Shown in pieces: positions 47,077 through 59,039 of a DNA stretch of 64,000 nucleotides. The stretch spans positions 2,232,001-2,296,000 of the forward strand of contig ML978123.1 in NCBI GenBank assembly GCA_010015805.1, given 5' to 3'. Origin of the DNA: Rhizodiscina lignyota. Taxonomy: Eukaryota > Ascomycota > Dothideomycetes > Aulographales > Rhizodiscinaceae. The notes under the pieces were generated by a model. The model made no database searches and was not told where the DNA came from. It saw only the letters and a program-made list of their open reading frames with translations. A program made the translations under genes and the position numbers. Each line of letters starts with the position of its first letter. Position 1 is the stretch's first letter.

Positions 47077-49020
47077 ATGTCTGGCGTACTACAGACGAGG
47101 CATTTGCGATGCTTCTCCAGTCCCATCACGCAGAGCTCCCTTCGGGCGCTTCGAGGGGGTTCGCCGGCTGTGCCCGTATACAATTTTGGATCTCATCAAA
47201 GAAGAGACCTTAGCATTGCACAGTTAGACAATGACAAAAGAGGTGCAATAACGCATCGAAGAGCTTGATTGATATCATGCTAATGGCTTCATTAACTTAG
47301 ATCGACAAAGAGTCGTCATCCTGGGCTCTGGTATTCTTCTTCCGATCCATAATTTTTGGACCTTGACTGACCGTATCGTACAGGCTGGGCTGGCTTCACA
47401 ATCGCTCGACGCCTTAATCCAAAGCTTTATCAAGCTATCGTTGTTTCCCCTCGCTCCTATTTTGTATTTACTCCGCTCCTCGCAAGCACATCGGTTGGCA
47501 CTCTCGAATTCCGCACCGCGCTCGAACCCGTCCGTTCAATCACAAAACCTGTGGAGTTTCTCCAAGGCTGGGCGGACGATGTCGATTTTGCCAGCAAGAG
47601 AATCGCTGTTGAGGAAGCGGTGGATGATCCTCGAGGCACATCAGCGTTAACATACGACCGAAACAAGCCAGCTGTGAAGTCCTTGGCTGAGCAGCAGGCG
47701 GAGAAGTTCCAGGAGAAGAAGAAGGGGGAGCTGTTCGACTTGACATGGGACAAGCTGATAATTGCAGTTGGATGCTATAATCAGACCTTCGGGACACCAG
47801 GAGTGAGGGAGAACGCGATGTTTTTGAAAGACGTCAGCGATGCGAGAAGGATACGGAACCGGCTTCTGACATGTATGGCCTCACTTTGGCTGCCACATGT
47901 AGCATAGGCGCTGATGATGGCTGATAATAGGCTTCGAGACGGCCTCTTTACCTACAACGACCGATGAAATGCGGAAAAACTTATTAAACTTCGCTATTGT
48001 CGGAGGCGGGCGTAAGTATAACGGACTTCATCTCTCACGCAAGAAAGTTTGTTGATTCGGAAAAAACAGCAACCGGCATTGAGTTCTCCGCTGAGCTTCA
48101 TGATCTCATCCGGGAAGACATGGGAAAGCTATACCCTACACTCATGCCATTCTACAAAATCACAGTATACGACATTGCACCCAAGGTACTATCAATGTTC
48201 GACGAGAAGCTGGGCAAGTACGCTCTCAAGCATCTTCAACGCGAAGGTGTTCAGGTCAAGACGTCTCATCACGTTGAGGAGCTACGACGGGGATCACCAA
48301 AGGCAACACTCGATAAAGACGCTGCGAAAGGCGCAGATATGGGTTGGACACTGAAGACTAAGGAAGAGGGTGAAGTAGGCGTAGGGATGTGCGTTTGGAG
48401 CACCGGGCTGATGATGAACCCGTTTGTTGAGCAAAAGCTTGCCGGAACAGTTCAGCTGCCGAAGGAGGGTATTAAATTCGCCGGTGTCAGTGAGGCGGAG
48501 TCGAGAACGACGGAATGGCTTGTGAAGAAGGCCCCGAAAAGTGGAGGCGTCACGACGGACGATAAACTGCGCGTTCTCCTGCAACCTAAGGACAGCAAGG
48601 ACGGCTCACGGAGTGCAGTTATGCAGGATGTCTATGCACTGGGAGATTGCGCAGTCACGGAGGGCACGATGTATCCCGCCACCGCCCAGGTTGCCAGCCA
48701 GAAAGCAGAGTGGCTTGCTAAACGTTTCAACGCCAGAGATATAGACACTCAGAAAGGCTTCAATTGGAAGAATATGGGCGTCATGGCGTACCTAGGAAAC
48801 TGGAATGCTGTTCTACAGAGCTCAGGTGGCGACTTCTCTGGCAGGACAGCCTGGTTTATTTGGCGAGGTAAGTGAAACGATAAATCTATTTAAACGAGCA
48901 AGCTAATACTTTGCACTAGGTGCATACCTGACGAAGGCGGTTTCATGGCGCAATAAGATATTGATCCCAACGTACTGGTTCATTAATTGGCTATTTGGCC
49001 GAGACGTCTCACGGTTTTGA
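47077..49020 (+). CDS. NDE1: Alternative type II NADH dehydrogenase of mitochondria
   Basis: Six exons: 47077-47242, 47301-47330 (30 nt), 47384-47872, 47931-48011, 48070-48867 and 48920-49020 (554 codons). The N-terminal ~50 residues (many Arg/Ser, no acids) form a mitochondrial presequence. The FAD-binding GSGWAG is at 64-69 and the NADH-binding GGGPTG at 253-258; VYALGDCAV provides the second FAD contact, and an amphipathic C-terminal end ([14 protein letters not shown]) anchors the protein to the inner membrane. It passes electrons from NADH to ubiquinone without pumping protons. I see no EF-hand insert, unlike calcium-regulated relatives. Inner- or outer-facing orientation is not decidable here. 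Its stop is 72 bp from that of the convergent Zn2Cys6 gene. Confidence 0.95.
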
Positions 49021-49092
49021 TACCCTGGTCTCTGAGAGAGCATTATCATCGTGGTCGGTTTGGAATAGAATACATGGCGATAGCAATGAGAC

Positions 49093-51114
49093 TTACCAGA
49101 ATGATTCTTGTCCGAAATCGAGTCCAAAATCACTCATGTAGGCATCCCAGAAAGCCCAAGGAGACCCTCCTTGGTCTTGGACAACTGGAGTATTGAAGAA
49201 AGCTGTCTGAGTGTCCAGGAGGTGAGACCTCATCTCTGGTGCTGGTGGGAGGTTCAAGCGCCGCAGGCCAGTCGTGGCAGCAGGTTGTGTGCTGAATCCT
49301 TGAGCTTGATTATTCCCATCATCGTGAGGGTCGCCATTCGTCTTCGGAACAATGCGGAAAAGCGTATCCCAAAGTAGAGAAGCTCCGTGACAGTTTGTGA
49401 TAGAAAGCCTTAGTGTAGATGAGGGATCGACCGATGATTCTGCTGAGCGCGCCTTGTCGACAAGCCTCTGGATCAAGTTTGCGGCTCTGGCCCCGTCCCG
49501 ATGAGATGCCATACGCCCAAATATATCATGTGTCTTCACCAAGCCCTGAATACCGAGCAATTTGTGTGCCTGGCTACTTCTTGGGTTGCTCACGACCATA
49601 CGGAATAGAAAAACCGCAGCAAAGAATAGACTCGTGAAGAAAGGTTTCGGATAGTATGTCAACCCGCCGAGGCTGCGTTGCTCTTCGGCCACCTGCGTGA
49701 GGCTTATGCTCCTCATCTGAGTTATGAGGCTGGAGGCCGCGTCCAATCCTTTGAAAATGAGGATTTGTCGATTGATTACGTTCTGATCATCCACCAACGG
49801 CATTTCTTGCAGAGGAAGTAAGAAATTCAATGCATACAAATTCAACTTGGTATAGTGAAGTTGTATATCGAGTTCGGGAGTCCAGTAAGCAGAGTGGGTG
49901 TCTTTGATGGTGTCAAGATTACTGTCGAAAGTTTGGGTGAGGGTGAAATGCGCCGCTGGATCTTCAACGTCCTCAAGCGAAACGCTGTAATGGCATACAA
50001 TCTCGTTGATCGCGAGACTGGCTCGATTTTGAGGCGACAGAAGACAGTCGAGGCACTCTGTAGCCTTTCTTACTTTTTTGAGCTGCGCAGTGGACGAGAG
50101 GGGAGGCGGTAACCCTAGCCAAGTCGCCGCCCTTACGGTAACTTTAGCGGATGTCAAGTTTGTTAATCTGCAGCGATATGACATACTGAGTACCAATACT
50201 AAAGCATCCCATAACCCAGGTCATCCGCTGGGTTTGAACATCGACGTTCGCACACAAGCTATTCCAGCGTGCCCAACCTCGAGTATTGATATCTTCCGGT
50301 GAAGCGTTATGGAAAGTCAGTCTCATACAAGCATTGACAGCAATGCCGATATAGCTCCATGATGGATCAAACGATGGCAGGCGTTTGGGAATTGGCCAGA
50401 GACAAAGAAGTAAAATGGCATGGACTTCTTCCATGGATCGAATGGCAGTATTGGAAAGCGGAGCAAGGAGGTCTTTGTGTGGGAAGAACAGCTGCTCGTA
50501 CAGATTGCTGTGCTGCGCGTGGTTTTGACACGCAACCAAAATAATCGTCCAGAAAAGCAACGGACAGTTCCCAGCGAAACGGCTCACTGACCGAATGGGC
50601 TGTACAAACGGCGCGTGGACATGGTAGTATCGACCGAAGCTGCGGATAGATTAGCGGTAGTGGTAACTGGTTAATTACGACTTAAGGAACCCTACTGCTG
50701 AAACAACTCGACTATGACCTGAGAAGGAATAGACACGGTTCCCAAAGAAAACTCCGGAAAGCCTTCCACGTCAGTTGACAGAAGGAAGACAGAAGAGGTA
50801 TCGACTCCATTCTGCGGCTGTGTTCGAGCCTCGACAGAAGGACTGCTCTCCTCCGATGCATCCTGCGATGCTCGGACAATGTGGAGCTCGTTCGCAATGT
50901 CTTGGGCAATTCTAGAAAGCATGAGTACCGGCTGTTATGAAGCGGATAAAGTGTTCTCTCACCGCCTTGTAAGGATTCTCTTGAAGTTCTTGTCAAATCG
51001 GCACTCGAGGCTCTTGCTACTACATCTTGAACACGGATTGGGGGCTTTGTCGCGGGCGTCGCAGGCCACTTTTGCCTGCCGACAGGCCGTACACGACTTT
51101 GGTTTTCCAACCAT
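49093..51114 (-). CDS. Zn2Cys6 transcription factor
   Basis: Four exons: 51114-50963, 50911-50696, 50639-50200 and 50141-49093 (618 codons). A Zn2Cys6 binuclear cluster occupies residues 8-38 (CTACRQAKVAC, then CSRCSSKSLEC) with spacing C-x2-C-x6-C-x9-C-x2-C-x6-C. It is followed by a basic linker and the fungal-specific middle-homology region (CPLLFWTIILVA, SMEEVHAILLLCLWP, WSYIGIAVNACMRL). A C-terminal aromatic/acidic end (SPWAFWDAYMSDFGLDFG) resembles an activation tail. Such proteins bind inverted CGG-type sites as dimers; the target is unknown. Its position, divergent from the peroxygenase gene 743 bp away, suggests but does not prove that it controls that gene. Confidence 0.93.
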
Positions 51115-51856
51115 ATCCTTTCGTACTAGGTCATCCTTTGGAATTTGGGTGTTGTATTATTATTACTCCCCGTCCGTTGAAACGTATGTGTAGACACTTT
51201 CTACCCTGTGGCATTGGCAGTTGCTTGGGTTTTTCGCCATATCAAACGTCAGATCCTCCCCAACTTAGAGTATCGGATGATGAGGAATATGGTACAGAAC
51301 CCGAAATTAGGGCCTGCTCATCTGGACTGTGCTATTGTTGATCCTTTGAAGTCTCGGTGGGGAGATGAAGTGGAGAGAGGTTGGCAGGCCGTTCTCCGGT
51401 TCTCGCACTTTCAGTTAATAAGCGGCTTAGGCAGTAGTTAAAATGTCGAACACGATAATGGCCAACCAACCCGAACCCCCGGCGCTAAGTACGGAGTGGA
51501 CTGGCTTCGACTCCATTGATTGCGACATTATAAGCGCTCCGTACCGCCTTTTCCTTCATTGTCATTCTCCGGGAGCCGCAGTTTGGGCAATACACCACCT
51601 CCCAATGTGACGCGGCTCTCTTCTATCTCCCCATTAGACGACAGTGACGATTCCCAGAGGCTACTATATGCGGAGCGCGATGCGTTTGAGTTGTAGAGGC
51701 ATCATCTGTGCATTGACTTGCTCTTAGGAGGTAGGTCGACCAATAAACAGTTCGAGCGAAGTCTAGAGCTCCTCTGTATAAAGGTATGGCTCTACTTGTT
51801 TCGTTCCAATTCTTGAGACTAATCGTACATTTTCCAATTCTAATTTCATCGTCGCC
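51115..51856. promoter_or_regulatory. Divergent promoter, Zn2Cys6 factor and peroxygenase
   Basis: 742 bp between divergent starts. TATAAA at 51779-51784 serves the peroxygenase, 73 bp upstream of its ATG. CGG triplets are present but no clear inverted CGG pair stands out by eye. Confidence 0.5.
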
Positions 51857-52911
51857 ATGAAGCTTTGCGTTCTCTCTGCTACTTTGTGCTTTAACCTGGC
51901 AGCTGCTCTGCCCTCCTTGCCTTCATGGCTCACATCTGAATTTTCAGCCGAAATTCCGGAGGAAATTCATTATTTTACATGGCATTCTCCAGGGCCCAAT
52001 GATGGTATGCATATGGAATAGCTCACCGATGCTGGGATGCTGAGAGTCGATAGCACGAGCCCCTTGTCCAATGCTGAATACTCTGGCGAACCATGGATTC
52101 CTCCCTCACAGCGGCAAAAGCATCACTGAACGTGATACGGTTAACGCTCTGTACACCGCCCTGAATATCAATCAGACTCTCGGTCAATTCCTGTTCCAGA
52201 AGGCTATGACAACCAACCCTACACCTAATGCTACAACTTTTGACCTTGACGATCTCGATCGTCACGATATCCTTGAGCACGACGCATCTCTGAGGTTTGT
52301 CGGGGTTCTCATTTGCAATCCGCTCGATTTCCTTTGCCCTACCAAGTCCATGAATCGAATTTCAAGTCACCGACGTTCCAAAATAGTGCAGTAACTTATT
52401 CAAAACTATTCAGTCGTGGCGACTTTTACTTCGGAGACGATCACACGTTCAATCAGACAATCTTCGATGAAACGAGGTCATACTGGACGGAACCCATTAT
52501 CGATGTCCAAATGGCAGCAAATGCTCGCCTAGCTCGAGTCCATACCTCGAATGCGACTAACCCAACCTTCATGCTCACTGACCTCGGTAGGAAATTCAGT
52601 TTCGGAGAGACGGCTGCGTACATCCTCGTTCTCGGTGATAGAGTTGCTGGCACGGTGAAAAGGTCGTGGGTGGAGTATCTCTTCGGTCAGCACTATAATC
52701 CTGCTGGTAGATGCTGAACACTATCCAGCTAACCATTCTTCCAACAGAGAAGGAACGTCTGCCGCTTGAGCTAGGCTGGAGAAAGAGGAAGGTAGAGATC
52801 TCAAATGGTCATGTCGGCAATCTTCTTCAGAGGATAGTGAATGCAACTGGAGCCTCCGCACAGGATAAGGAGATAATGATCAAGCGTGGAGGTATGCATG
52901 TAGGGCTTTGA
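51857..52911 (+). CDS. Secreted short unspecific peroxygenase (heme-thiolate)
   Basis: Four exons: 51857-52004, 52054-52294, 52414-52685 and 52748-52911 (274 codons). A signal peptide (MKLCVLSATLCFNLAAA) precedes the chloroperoxidase/UPO fold. The proximal heme ligand is Cys54 in ARAPCPMLN, the Mg-site is EHD at 124-126, and Glu195 in SFGETAAYIL is the distal acid-base. The pattern EHD (not EGD) and the size place it with the short peroxygenases. Such enzymes use hydrogen peroxide to oxygenate alkanes, fatty acids and aromatics outside the cell. A C-terminal EKERLPLELGW is conserved. N-glycosylation sites are plentiful. The third intron splice is 119 nt, longer than the others. Intact. Confidence 0.93.
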
Positions 52912-53242
52912 GGACCTGATAATTGACTAGCGCGCGGTAGATATATAGCAAGATTGGAGAAAGTCTGATGCCGAGTGGAATATGAGCAAGATGCTGCTAC
53001 CGCGCAGGTGTATTCGACAAGCTGAGGTCCAGGTGGCGACGAGTTTGCTCTGACCTCAGGGCGAAGCTGAGCTGAGATAGCATGTACGGAAACTTGAAAA
53101 CAGTTCGTTCACTTGAAGCCCTAGATAGGTTAATGTTCGTGGTAGCAGTCGTTTCTGCTGTCTATAGTTCACCTGATTAGTCAAGTCTCTGAGCATTCCA
53201 AATGGAGCAGCTGAAGCGACGATTGATCAAGAAAACGATTTG
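52912..53242. other. 3' flank of the peroxygenase gene
   Basis: Nothing recognisable; no gene. Confidence 0.5.
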
Positions 53243-54150
53243 CCTATTGTTAACTGAAGACGGCCACCCGCTTCAATATTGCACCTTCCAATATACATGA
53301 ACCATTCATCGAGTACCCTACGTTGGCCAAATGTCTCTCGATTCCAGCAAGGCATCTACTCTTAGCAGGAGACGTCTACCAGCTAAGCTCTGTAGTATTC
53401 GGACGTGGATCTACAATTTGCGGAAGATGCCAGCCAAGGTCTTCCCTGTTCCGACTTCCATACGGTTCATGGAAGACGCTTGCCCGTCTGAGTGTTGCTT
53501 CCTTCTTAATGCGTGCGATTTCCGTTGAAGATGGTCTACCGTTCCAAGTCCGATAAATCAGTAACGTATCCACGATTGGTGGGATGTGTCTGCTAACTCT
53601 GCTTGTCTGATTCTGTCATCTTTCGACCCACATCTACCGTTGGTGGCAAACGCGGGCTAGCCAAAGTACAGCGTCTTGTCCGTATTGTGTAATGTTAGCG
53701 GAAGAAACTTTCCAGCCGAAGTACTGTAATTTCCACATTGCATCCAAGGTTCATGAAGGATCCAAGTCCGCTAAGGTATTGTACGTTTCGCAATGCGTCT
53801 ACTGTCCGCGGAAGACATGGTTCGGCCGAGGTCTGGCAGTGCCCTCACAGCATCTACTGTCCGTGCAAGACGTCTTCCAGTGGGAGCATTGTTCTCTTTC
53901 ACGTCGCACATATGCTGTTGGTGAAGACGCGGCGTAGATGCCGCATGCCAGCTTTAAATACTGTCTTCTCGCACCCGTTCCATTTTTCGCGGTAGACACA
54001 GCCCAGCAACATCGGAATTCGATTTATGCATTAAATCTGCGGGTTAAATACCTCTGCAGCCGGGTCAACTGCGTGCCTCATGCGTCATTCTGCACTAGCG
54101 GAAGTCGTCCGACGGTTGAAAAACTTGTCCGATGTTCCAGTCCCTTTGAT
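53243..54150. repeat. Degenerate tandem array, 55-bp period, ~16 units
   Basis: Best-conserved core is TCTACTGTCCGCGGAAGAC. Unit starts that I can follow: 53243, 53300, 53355, 53410, 53459, 53515, 53570, 53633, 53688, 53743, 53798, 53853, then weaker at about 53910, 53979, 54030 and 54088. Steps of exactly 55 bp occur eight times or so, with a few units shortened or lengthened by 6-14 bp. The second half of the unit reads approximately GCCGAGGTCTGG and then TTCCAC with variation. As 55 is not a multiple of three, the array cannot encode a peptide repeat. It looks old, heavily mutated and intergenic; function unknown. Confidence 0.8.
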
Positions 54151-56371
54151 TGTTGCACCATGGCTTCCTTCTGTTTGAAAATCTGCACTTATGCAAATAT
54201 TATAGATTCAGTAATTAGCAAGACTGGACCGATTGGATCTGGGCCGGGTCCCTGCCCCTGATTTCATTATTGGAGCAAAGTGCTGTGTTCATTGCTGCCC
54301 TGATTTTCGACAGGAAGGACGAGAATGAAGCCTTGATACGTTGCAATTCGCCTGTACTCCGAGCGGTTATGATGGATTCCTCTTAACGCCCGATCGCTGA
54401 AACTGTCCGAACGCGTACTCCGTGAGTGATGCTGTTTGAAGGATGCACTTCGGAACCTGATCATCCTGTAGGCTGCAAAGCGAATATTGTATTTTGAGGC
54501 TCGGAGATTTGACATGATTTCAAGGAGACGTTCAAAGCCTGAGCTGAGCTGAGCAGTTGATAATCTCCGCAAGCCATCCATCCCACTGCATAATGTAGGA
54601 CATTTAGGGAACGATGGACACGTCAAGCAAACAATTGGGCAAAGCACTTGTGCGACACAGGGCTCTCAAGAACCATAGCCACGCGAGGCTCGCATGGCTA
54701 GCGCTCTGCTGGACTGGCGAGTGAGGAACGAAACAGCAGCCCCAGCTGCATGATTCCAACGGCTCTGCGGCATGGCCGCTGTCATAATGAGTTTATTTCA
54801 ACCGCATTCCATGGCCGAGCAGAGCCAAATGCGATCAGTCCCTCTGTCGACTGGCACGGGAGTCTCCCCGACTGCTGGACGAAGCAGCTGGCGTCCGAGA
54901 GAAGCGTCGTTTTCGTTGCCCCCGCAGCGGATCACGATCATCGTCAAGGAACATTTCGGCAAGTACCTTGTCGTTTTGCGGGTTGAACATCGTGCTGGGT
55001 ACGGGAGGGCGCATTAGATGCATCGTGAATGCAAGGGAGCGCGGCGGCGACCTCGAATGGCGGCGTCCGCAAGGCTGGTCTGCGGCGATGCCTGCCGCAT
55101 GGCGCTCACCTCACCTGCGCTGCCGTTGGAGAGAGCGCCAGCACAATTCTTCACCGGTCTTTCGAGGGAGGTCCACTGCATGCTCTTGGGCAGTGGGTGA
55201 GCAAAGGTCGGCGTAGGGCATCAATGGCCCGTATCAACCGCGCGGGCCAATCAGCGGGCAGCAGGCCCTGTGACGTCGAGTTTTCTCCGATTTCTCCAGC
55301 TCTCATTGCTGGCCTAGCGCAATAAAGCGTACCAGACTTCGGCACTGCGCCCAAGCCCATTGCTCTTAACACGCTTCACTATCATCGACCACTGTAGCGC
55401 CCGCTGCACCTGCAATTTGCCCCTCCGCCTCGCTGGCCGTACGGCTTACTCAATTGCCTCGACGTCTTCCTGTTATGCTGCACGACTGTCCTCCGCGTCG
55501 TCTCTCGTCGTCGCTCCTTCTGCTTTGGTGCGCGCAGACGTCCTTCCGACTCACATCCCGGCCTGCAGAGAGGCCATCAGGATGCCAACACATCAATCGC
55601 CTCTCGACACCTCAGCATCACAGAGATTCGCACCGCGTGCCTCCGCTAGCTCCAAGAGCTAACCCATGCAATTGCAGGATACGCTCCTTGCCGCTTTTGC
55701 TTGCCAGAGCTCGCCATCTCGGCGCGCATGCCTGGCCTCGACTCCCATCGCCGTGCCCTTACGTCTTTGATGAATGCTTCGCTCGCCCCCCAAAAGGCTC
55801 CACTGCTTCTCACTCATTCGCTGTCTCTCCCGGCCTCCATTCCTCCTGATACGAGCATCTGTGGCTAGCAGCTAGTCATTTGTCACAAGCCAGAGTGCTT
55901 CCGTCTGATATGCCAATGCTTACTGGGGTTTGGTGATCGGCTGTCCATTAGTGCTTTGCTCCACCATCCAGACCTCCAATTGAACTCGTTCTCACCCGGT
56001 GGGGAGCTCGGAAGCACCTTCAATTCGCATATCAGCATGCATCTCTATCAGCTTCCAGGCGGGGTCGACGTGAGCCAGACTTGCTGATGGGGTCCATGGC
56101 ATTCCCCCCAACGGGTCGATGAGCCGTCAATGCTGTCTTCCGAGCAAGGCTGCGGTGGGTATAAAAAGGAGCCGATGTTGTGGTTTTACAGCATCTGCTC
56201 CTTCTTCCCTTTAATCCACTTCTCTAGCGACCAAGTATTCTTATCCAAACTTGCGTCATTATATTGGATCATCTCACTCCATCACATCAAAGTCTATCCA
56301 ACACATACCCAACTCTGCCAATTACTATCTCTCAAGCTACTCACACTTCATATTACTTCCTCACAATCAAG
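54151..56371. other. 2.2-kb non-coding region upstream of KXD1
   Basis: No gene that I can defend. A CCAAT box with adjacent TGACGTCG lies near 55245-55278. A C/T-rich stretch runs 55380-55850, and a TATAAAAAG box is at 56160-56168 followed by a CT-rich leader to the KXD1 start. Small open frames here (54772-55017, 55454-55849) lack recognisable domains. Confidence 0.45.
56160..56168 (+). promoter_or_regulatory. TATA box upstream of KXD1
   Basis: TATAAAAAG, 204 bp before ATG 56372, followed by a pyrimidine-rich leader; suggests an untranslated leader of ~170 nt. Confidence 0.5.
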
Positions 56372-57134
56372 ATGTCGTACTACTACCCCAGTCCTTCCGC
56401 TCCCGTCAGTGTGCCCCAGAAACAAGGCACCTACCCTTATCCGTACCCGTACCAGGCTGCTTATGGCCGTGTCTCTGTTTCTCCTCCAGAGCATCCTGAG
56501 AGCAGCACTGGTTCTGGCGTCCCGTCATACGACCCTTCCGCCGCATCAACCAGCTACGCCGGCAGCGCGTATGCCGGTAGTGCGAGCGAGTATGATTCAT
56601 CTTCGTCAACGGGCACAAACAGCATCGATCTCCTCGAGTATATGAACGGCCGCCTTGCCGACGCCTACAATCCAGAACCACTGGATCGGAGTTTGGCAAA
56701 ACAAGCGCAAACGTGAGTTTCGAGCCCGCCAATTCTGTCACTATACGAATTCCGCGATTTAACAGTTTTACAGATCTGGCCAGATAAACGACAAGACGCG
56801 GCAGCTCAGGGAATTGCAGGCGCTTGCGCAGCAACGACTCGCCGCCGCCCAGTCCAATTTCGCAGAAGGCATTAAATCCGCGAAAGAAGTCCAGCGAGAT
56901 TTGCAATGGACACAAAAACGCGTGAGGTGAGAATTTTTCTAATTTTCCAGACCTGCAATTGCGGTGTGTGGTGGTGTTGCGAGGGAGCAGACGTCAAATT
57001 AAGGTTGCTGCGAACGGTCTGTGACAGCACAGCTAACGCTGCATCTTAGCGCCATCAACCAGCGCGCCGCGCGCAAGTACCCTGCAGAGTACAAGGTCGC
57101 GAGCCAGAGATACCCGGCTCCTGTGGATTACTAG
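56372..57134 (+). CDS. KXD1: KxDL-domain protein (BLOC-1-like subunit Kxd1)
   Basis: Three exons: 56372-56712, 56774-56926 and 57050-57134 (192 codons); the second intron is 123 nt. The N-terminal ~75 residues are a low-complexity Tyr/Pro/Ser/Gly leader (YPYPYPYQAAYG). The KxDL core follows: SIDLLEYMNGRLADAYN, EPLDRSLAKQAQ, then a coiled coil INDKTRQLRELQALAQQR and AKEVQRDLQWTQKRVS. Kxd1 is a small coiled-coil subunit of the yeast BLOC-1 complex on endosomes, needed for endosome maturation and Rab5/Vps21 recycling. Long Ser/Tyr leader is an oddity of filamentous fungi. Intact. Confidence 0.9.
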
Positions 57135-58090
57135 GTCCTCCGCGCCGTATTTTGACGCAGGAACGGGTGTACGAGGACGACGTTTCATTCGCCATGTCTC
57201 ACTTTTTTCGATTCTCTGTACAATGTTTGACCCTTGGACGACTTTTCCTTTTTCGATCGACATGCGGGTGATGCGGGTGATTAGCGCGCTGGCTGCTTTA
57301 TCAGCCTTGCGGCGGTAGATCGACGCGATTTGGTGGTCTGAGCGGCAGGGCCGTGGCTTCGTGCCAGGCGCTGCGATTTAGCCGGTTCGAGAGGACTGGT
57401 CAAGGCGCCTGGCACGCTACAGATGGCGAGGGCGAGTGCGAGAGCTCAAGGGGGGCACCAGCATGGATTAGATCGGTTTCCATTCGGCGTTCATTGGTTG
57501 CTTGGACATCCACGAGCACGAGAAAGCACGCGGTTGGGTGGCTAAATTGCACTGCTATGGGACTGGGAGCATAGTATGCGTGAGACGTTGTCTCCGATTG
57601 GGAGAAGATTGCATGACTTGGATGCCCAGAATGGGTGGTTTATGTGTGACGGCCGTTTTATATTTGTTGTAATTATTCGTAGCACGAGATGGTGCTCGTG
57701 AGACAGCAATCCACGAATTGAATCAAAGCGCGATGGCTGAAATCAAGTTGAGCACTGTAATTTATAGTATCGCGGGCTACGTTTTTAAAGCAGTCAAGCT
57801 CGTTCTATTGGGGCCAGAGGTTGCAAGTGCAACCTTGCCGGTCTGCGTTGACGCCCATCCATGTAGGTATTGCATCCATGATCCGAATGCGGACATTCGC
57901 ACGTGCCGCCTCATCCACCCAGTGTGGATTACACATCAATTTCGCAAAGAATACACATAGGACGTGAGGGACCATCGATCGAGACGTCCAGAACGTTTCT
58001 CAGCCACTTGTATCATGTTGCCGATAGCTTATACTATGAAAGCTCGCCGTGGCCTTCCTCTATCCATCGGATGCCCAGAAGCTCGGTCGC
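57135..58090. other. 956-bp convergent intergenic region
   Basis: Between the stops of KXD1 and the gene at 58091. No gene, RNA or repeat seen. Confidence 0.5.
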
Positions 58091-58627
58091 TCATCCATCG
58101 TCTGCGGCCCTCAGTCGCTCCCAAGGGTCCTCGACGAAGCTTGGCTTGAAGTACACCATGTCCCCCGCCTCATTCCTCACGCCTCTGCTCAGTGCCGCCA
58201 ACTCCTCCCCGTCAAGGTCCCCAAGCTTCTTCCCCTGGATTCGCGCGTACAGTCCCGCCCCGCTCTTATGACTCGGCGCAGAGGAGCTCCCATAGCCACG
58301 ACCTGAACCTCCGTCTGAAAAAGCCGGCTTCGATGGCAACTGCTGCAGATCCTGCGCCTCTTGGTTCGCGGCGGGGGCGGCCGTCGTCGCAATCCCTGCT
58401 TGAGTGTCGTCGCTAGACGATACGTTTCCCTTGCCACGGATGCCCAACGGCGTCGAATTAGCTCCGCGAGCTGTGCTGTTGCCCGAGGCCGACGAAGCAT
58501 CGGTGACGGTGAACCGGCCGTCGTCGTTTTTGCGCCGTTTTGCGCCCGGCTTCATGCCGAAGGAGGTGAAGCCCATCGCCGCCGCAATCTCCGGGTCGAC
58601 CTCGAAATCGTCGTCTTCAGGATCCAT
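58091..58627 (-). CDS. Conserved fungal nuclear-type protein
   Basis: A single exon of 178 codons, function unknown to me. The N-terminus DPEIAAAMGFTSFGMKPGAK and following basic KRRK, and the C-terminal block VYFKPSFVEDPWERL, are the two conserved parts of a fungus-specific family. The linker between is low-complexity Ser/Ala/Gly with a second conserved helix (LDGEELAALSRGVRNEAGDM). No membrane span or signal peptide; the basic cluster at ~30 suggests a nuclear protein. Intact length for the family. Confidence 0.82.
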   Translation of the reverse strand: MDPEDDDFEVDPEIAAAMGFTSFGMKPGAKRRKNDDGRFTVTDASSASGNSTARGANSTPLGIRGKGNVSSSDDTQAGIATTAAPAANQEAQDLQQLPSKPAFSDGGSGRGYGSSSAPSHKSGAGLYARIQGKKLGDLDGEELAALSRGVRNEAGDMVYFKPSFVEDPWERLRAADDG

Positions 58628-59039
58628 GGCAGTTAAGGTGTGCGAGAGGTGAGGGGTTTAGAGTCGCAGTGAAATAGTTTTGGGACAGGTGTCGATGGGA
58701 TTGACGCAGAGCAGAATGGCCAACTGGTAGGGCTAGCGGATCGGCCCGCTAATGTGCAGGAGGCAGGAGGCAGGATCGTGCGTTAGACACGCATGAAGCT
58801 TGAATATCGTGACAACCTTCAGAAAGAGTGAGCTTGTTGGAGTATTTGTCAATTGGAACTATGCAGGAATTGCAGAATATATTCTGGTGCGGAAATGGAA
58901 GATGGTTGTTCGTCTTCATTGTCACCGTAATTCTATCTACACATATTCACATATTCACTAGGAACAGCAATAAAATCTTCAGTTGAATCATGCTTTTGGC
59001 CATTTTCCAATTCCAAACGCCCTTTGCCTACCTATGAGT
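58628..59039. other. Tandem intergenic region
   Basis: Promoter of the 58091-58627 gene and 3' region of the hydrolase. No other feature. Confidence 0.5.

Noticed and set aside
54772-55849. Small open frames in the KXD1 upstream region
   Set aside because: No family resemblance; Arg/Ser/Pro-rich products typical of GC-rich non-coding DNA.
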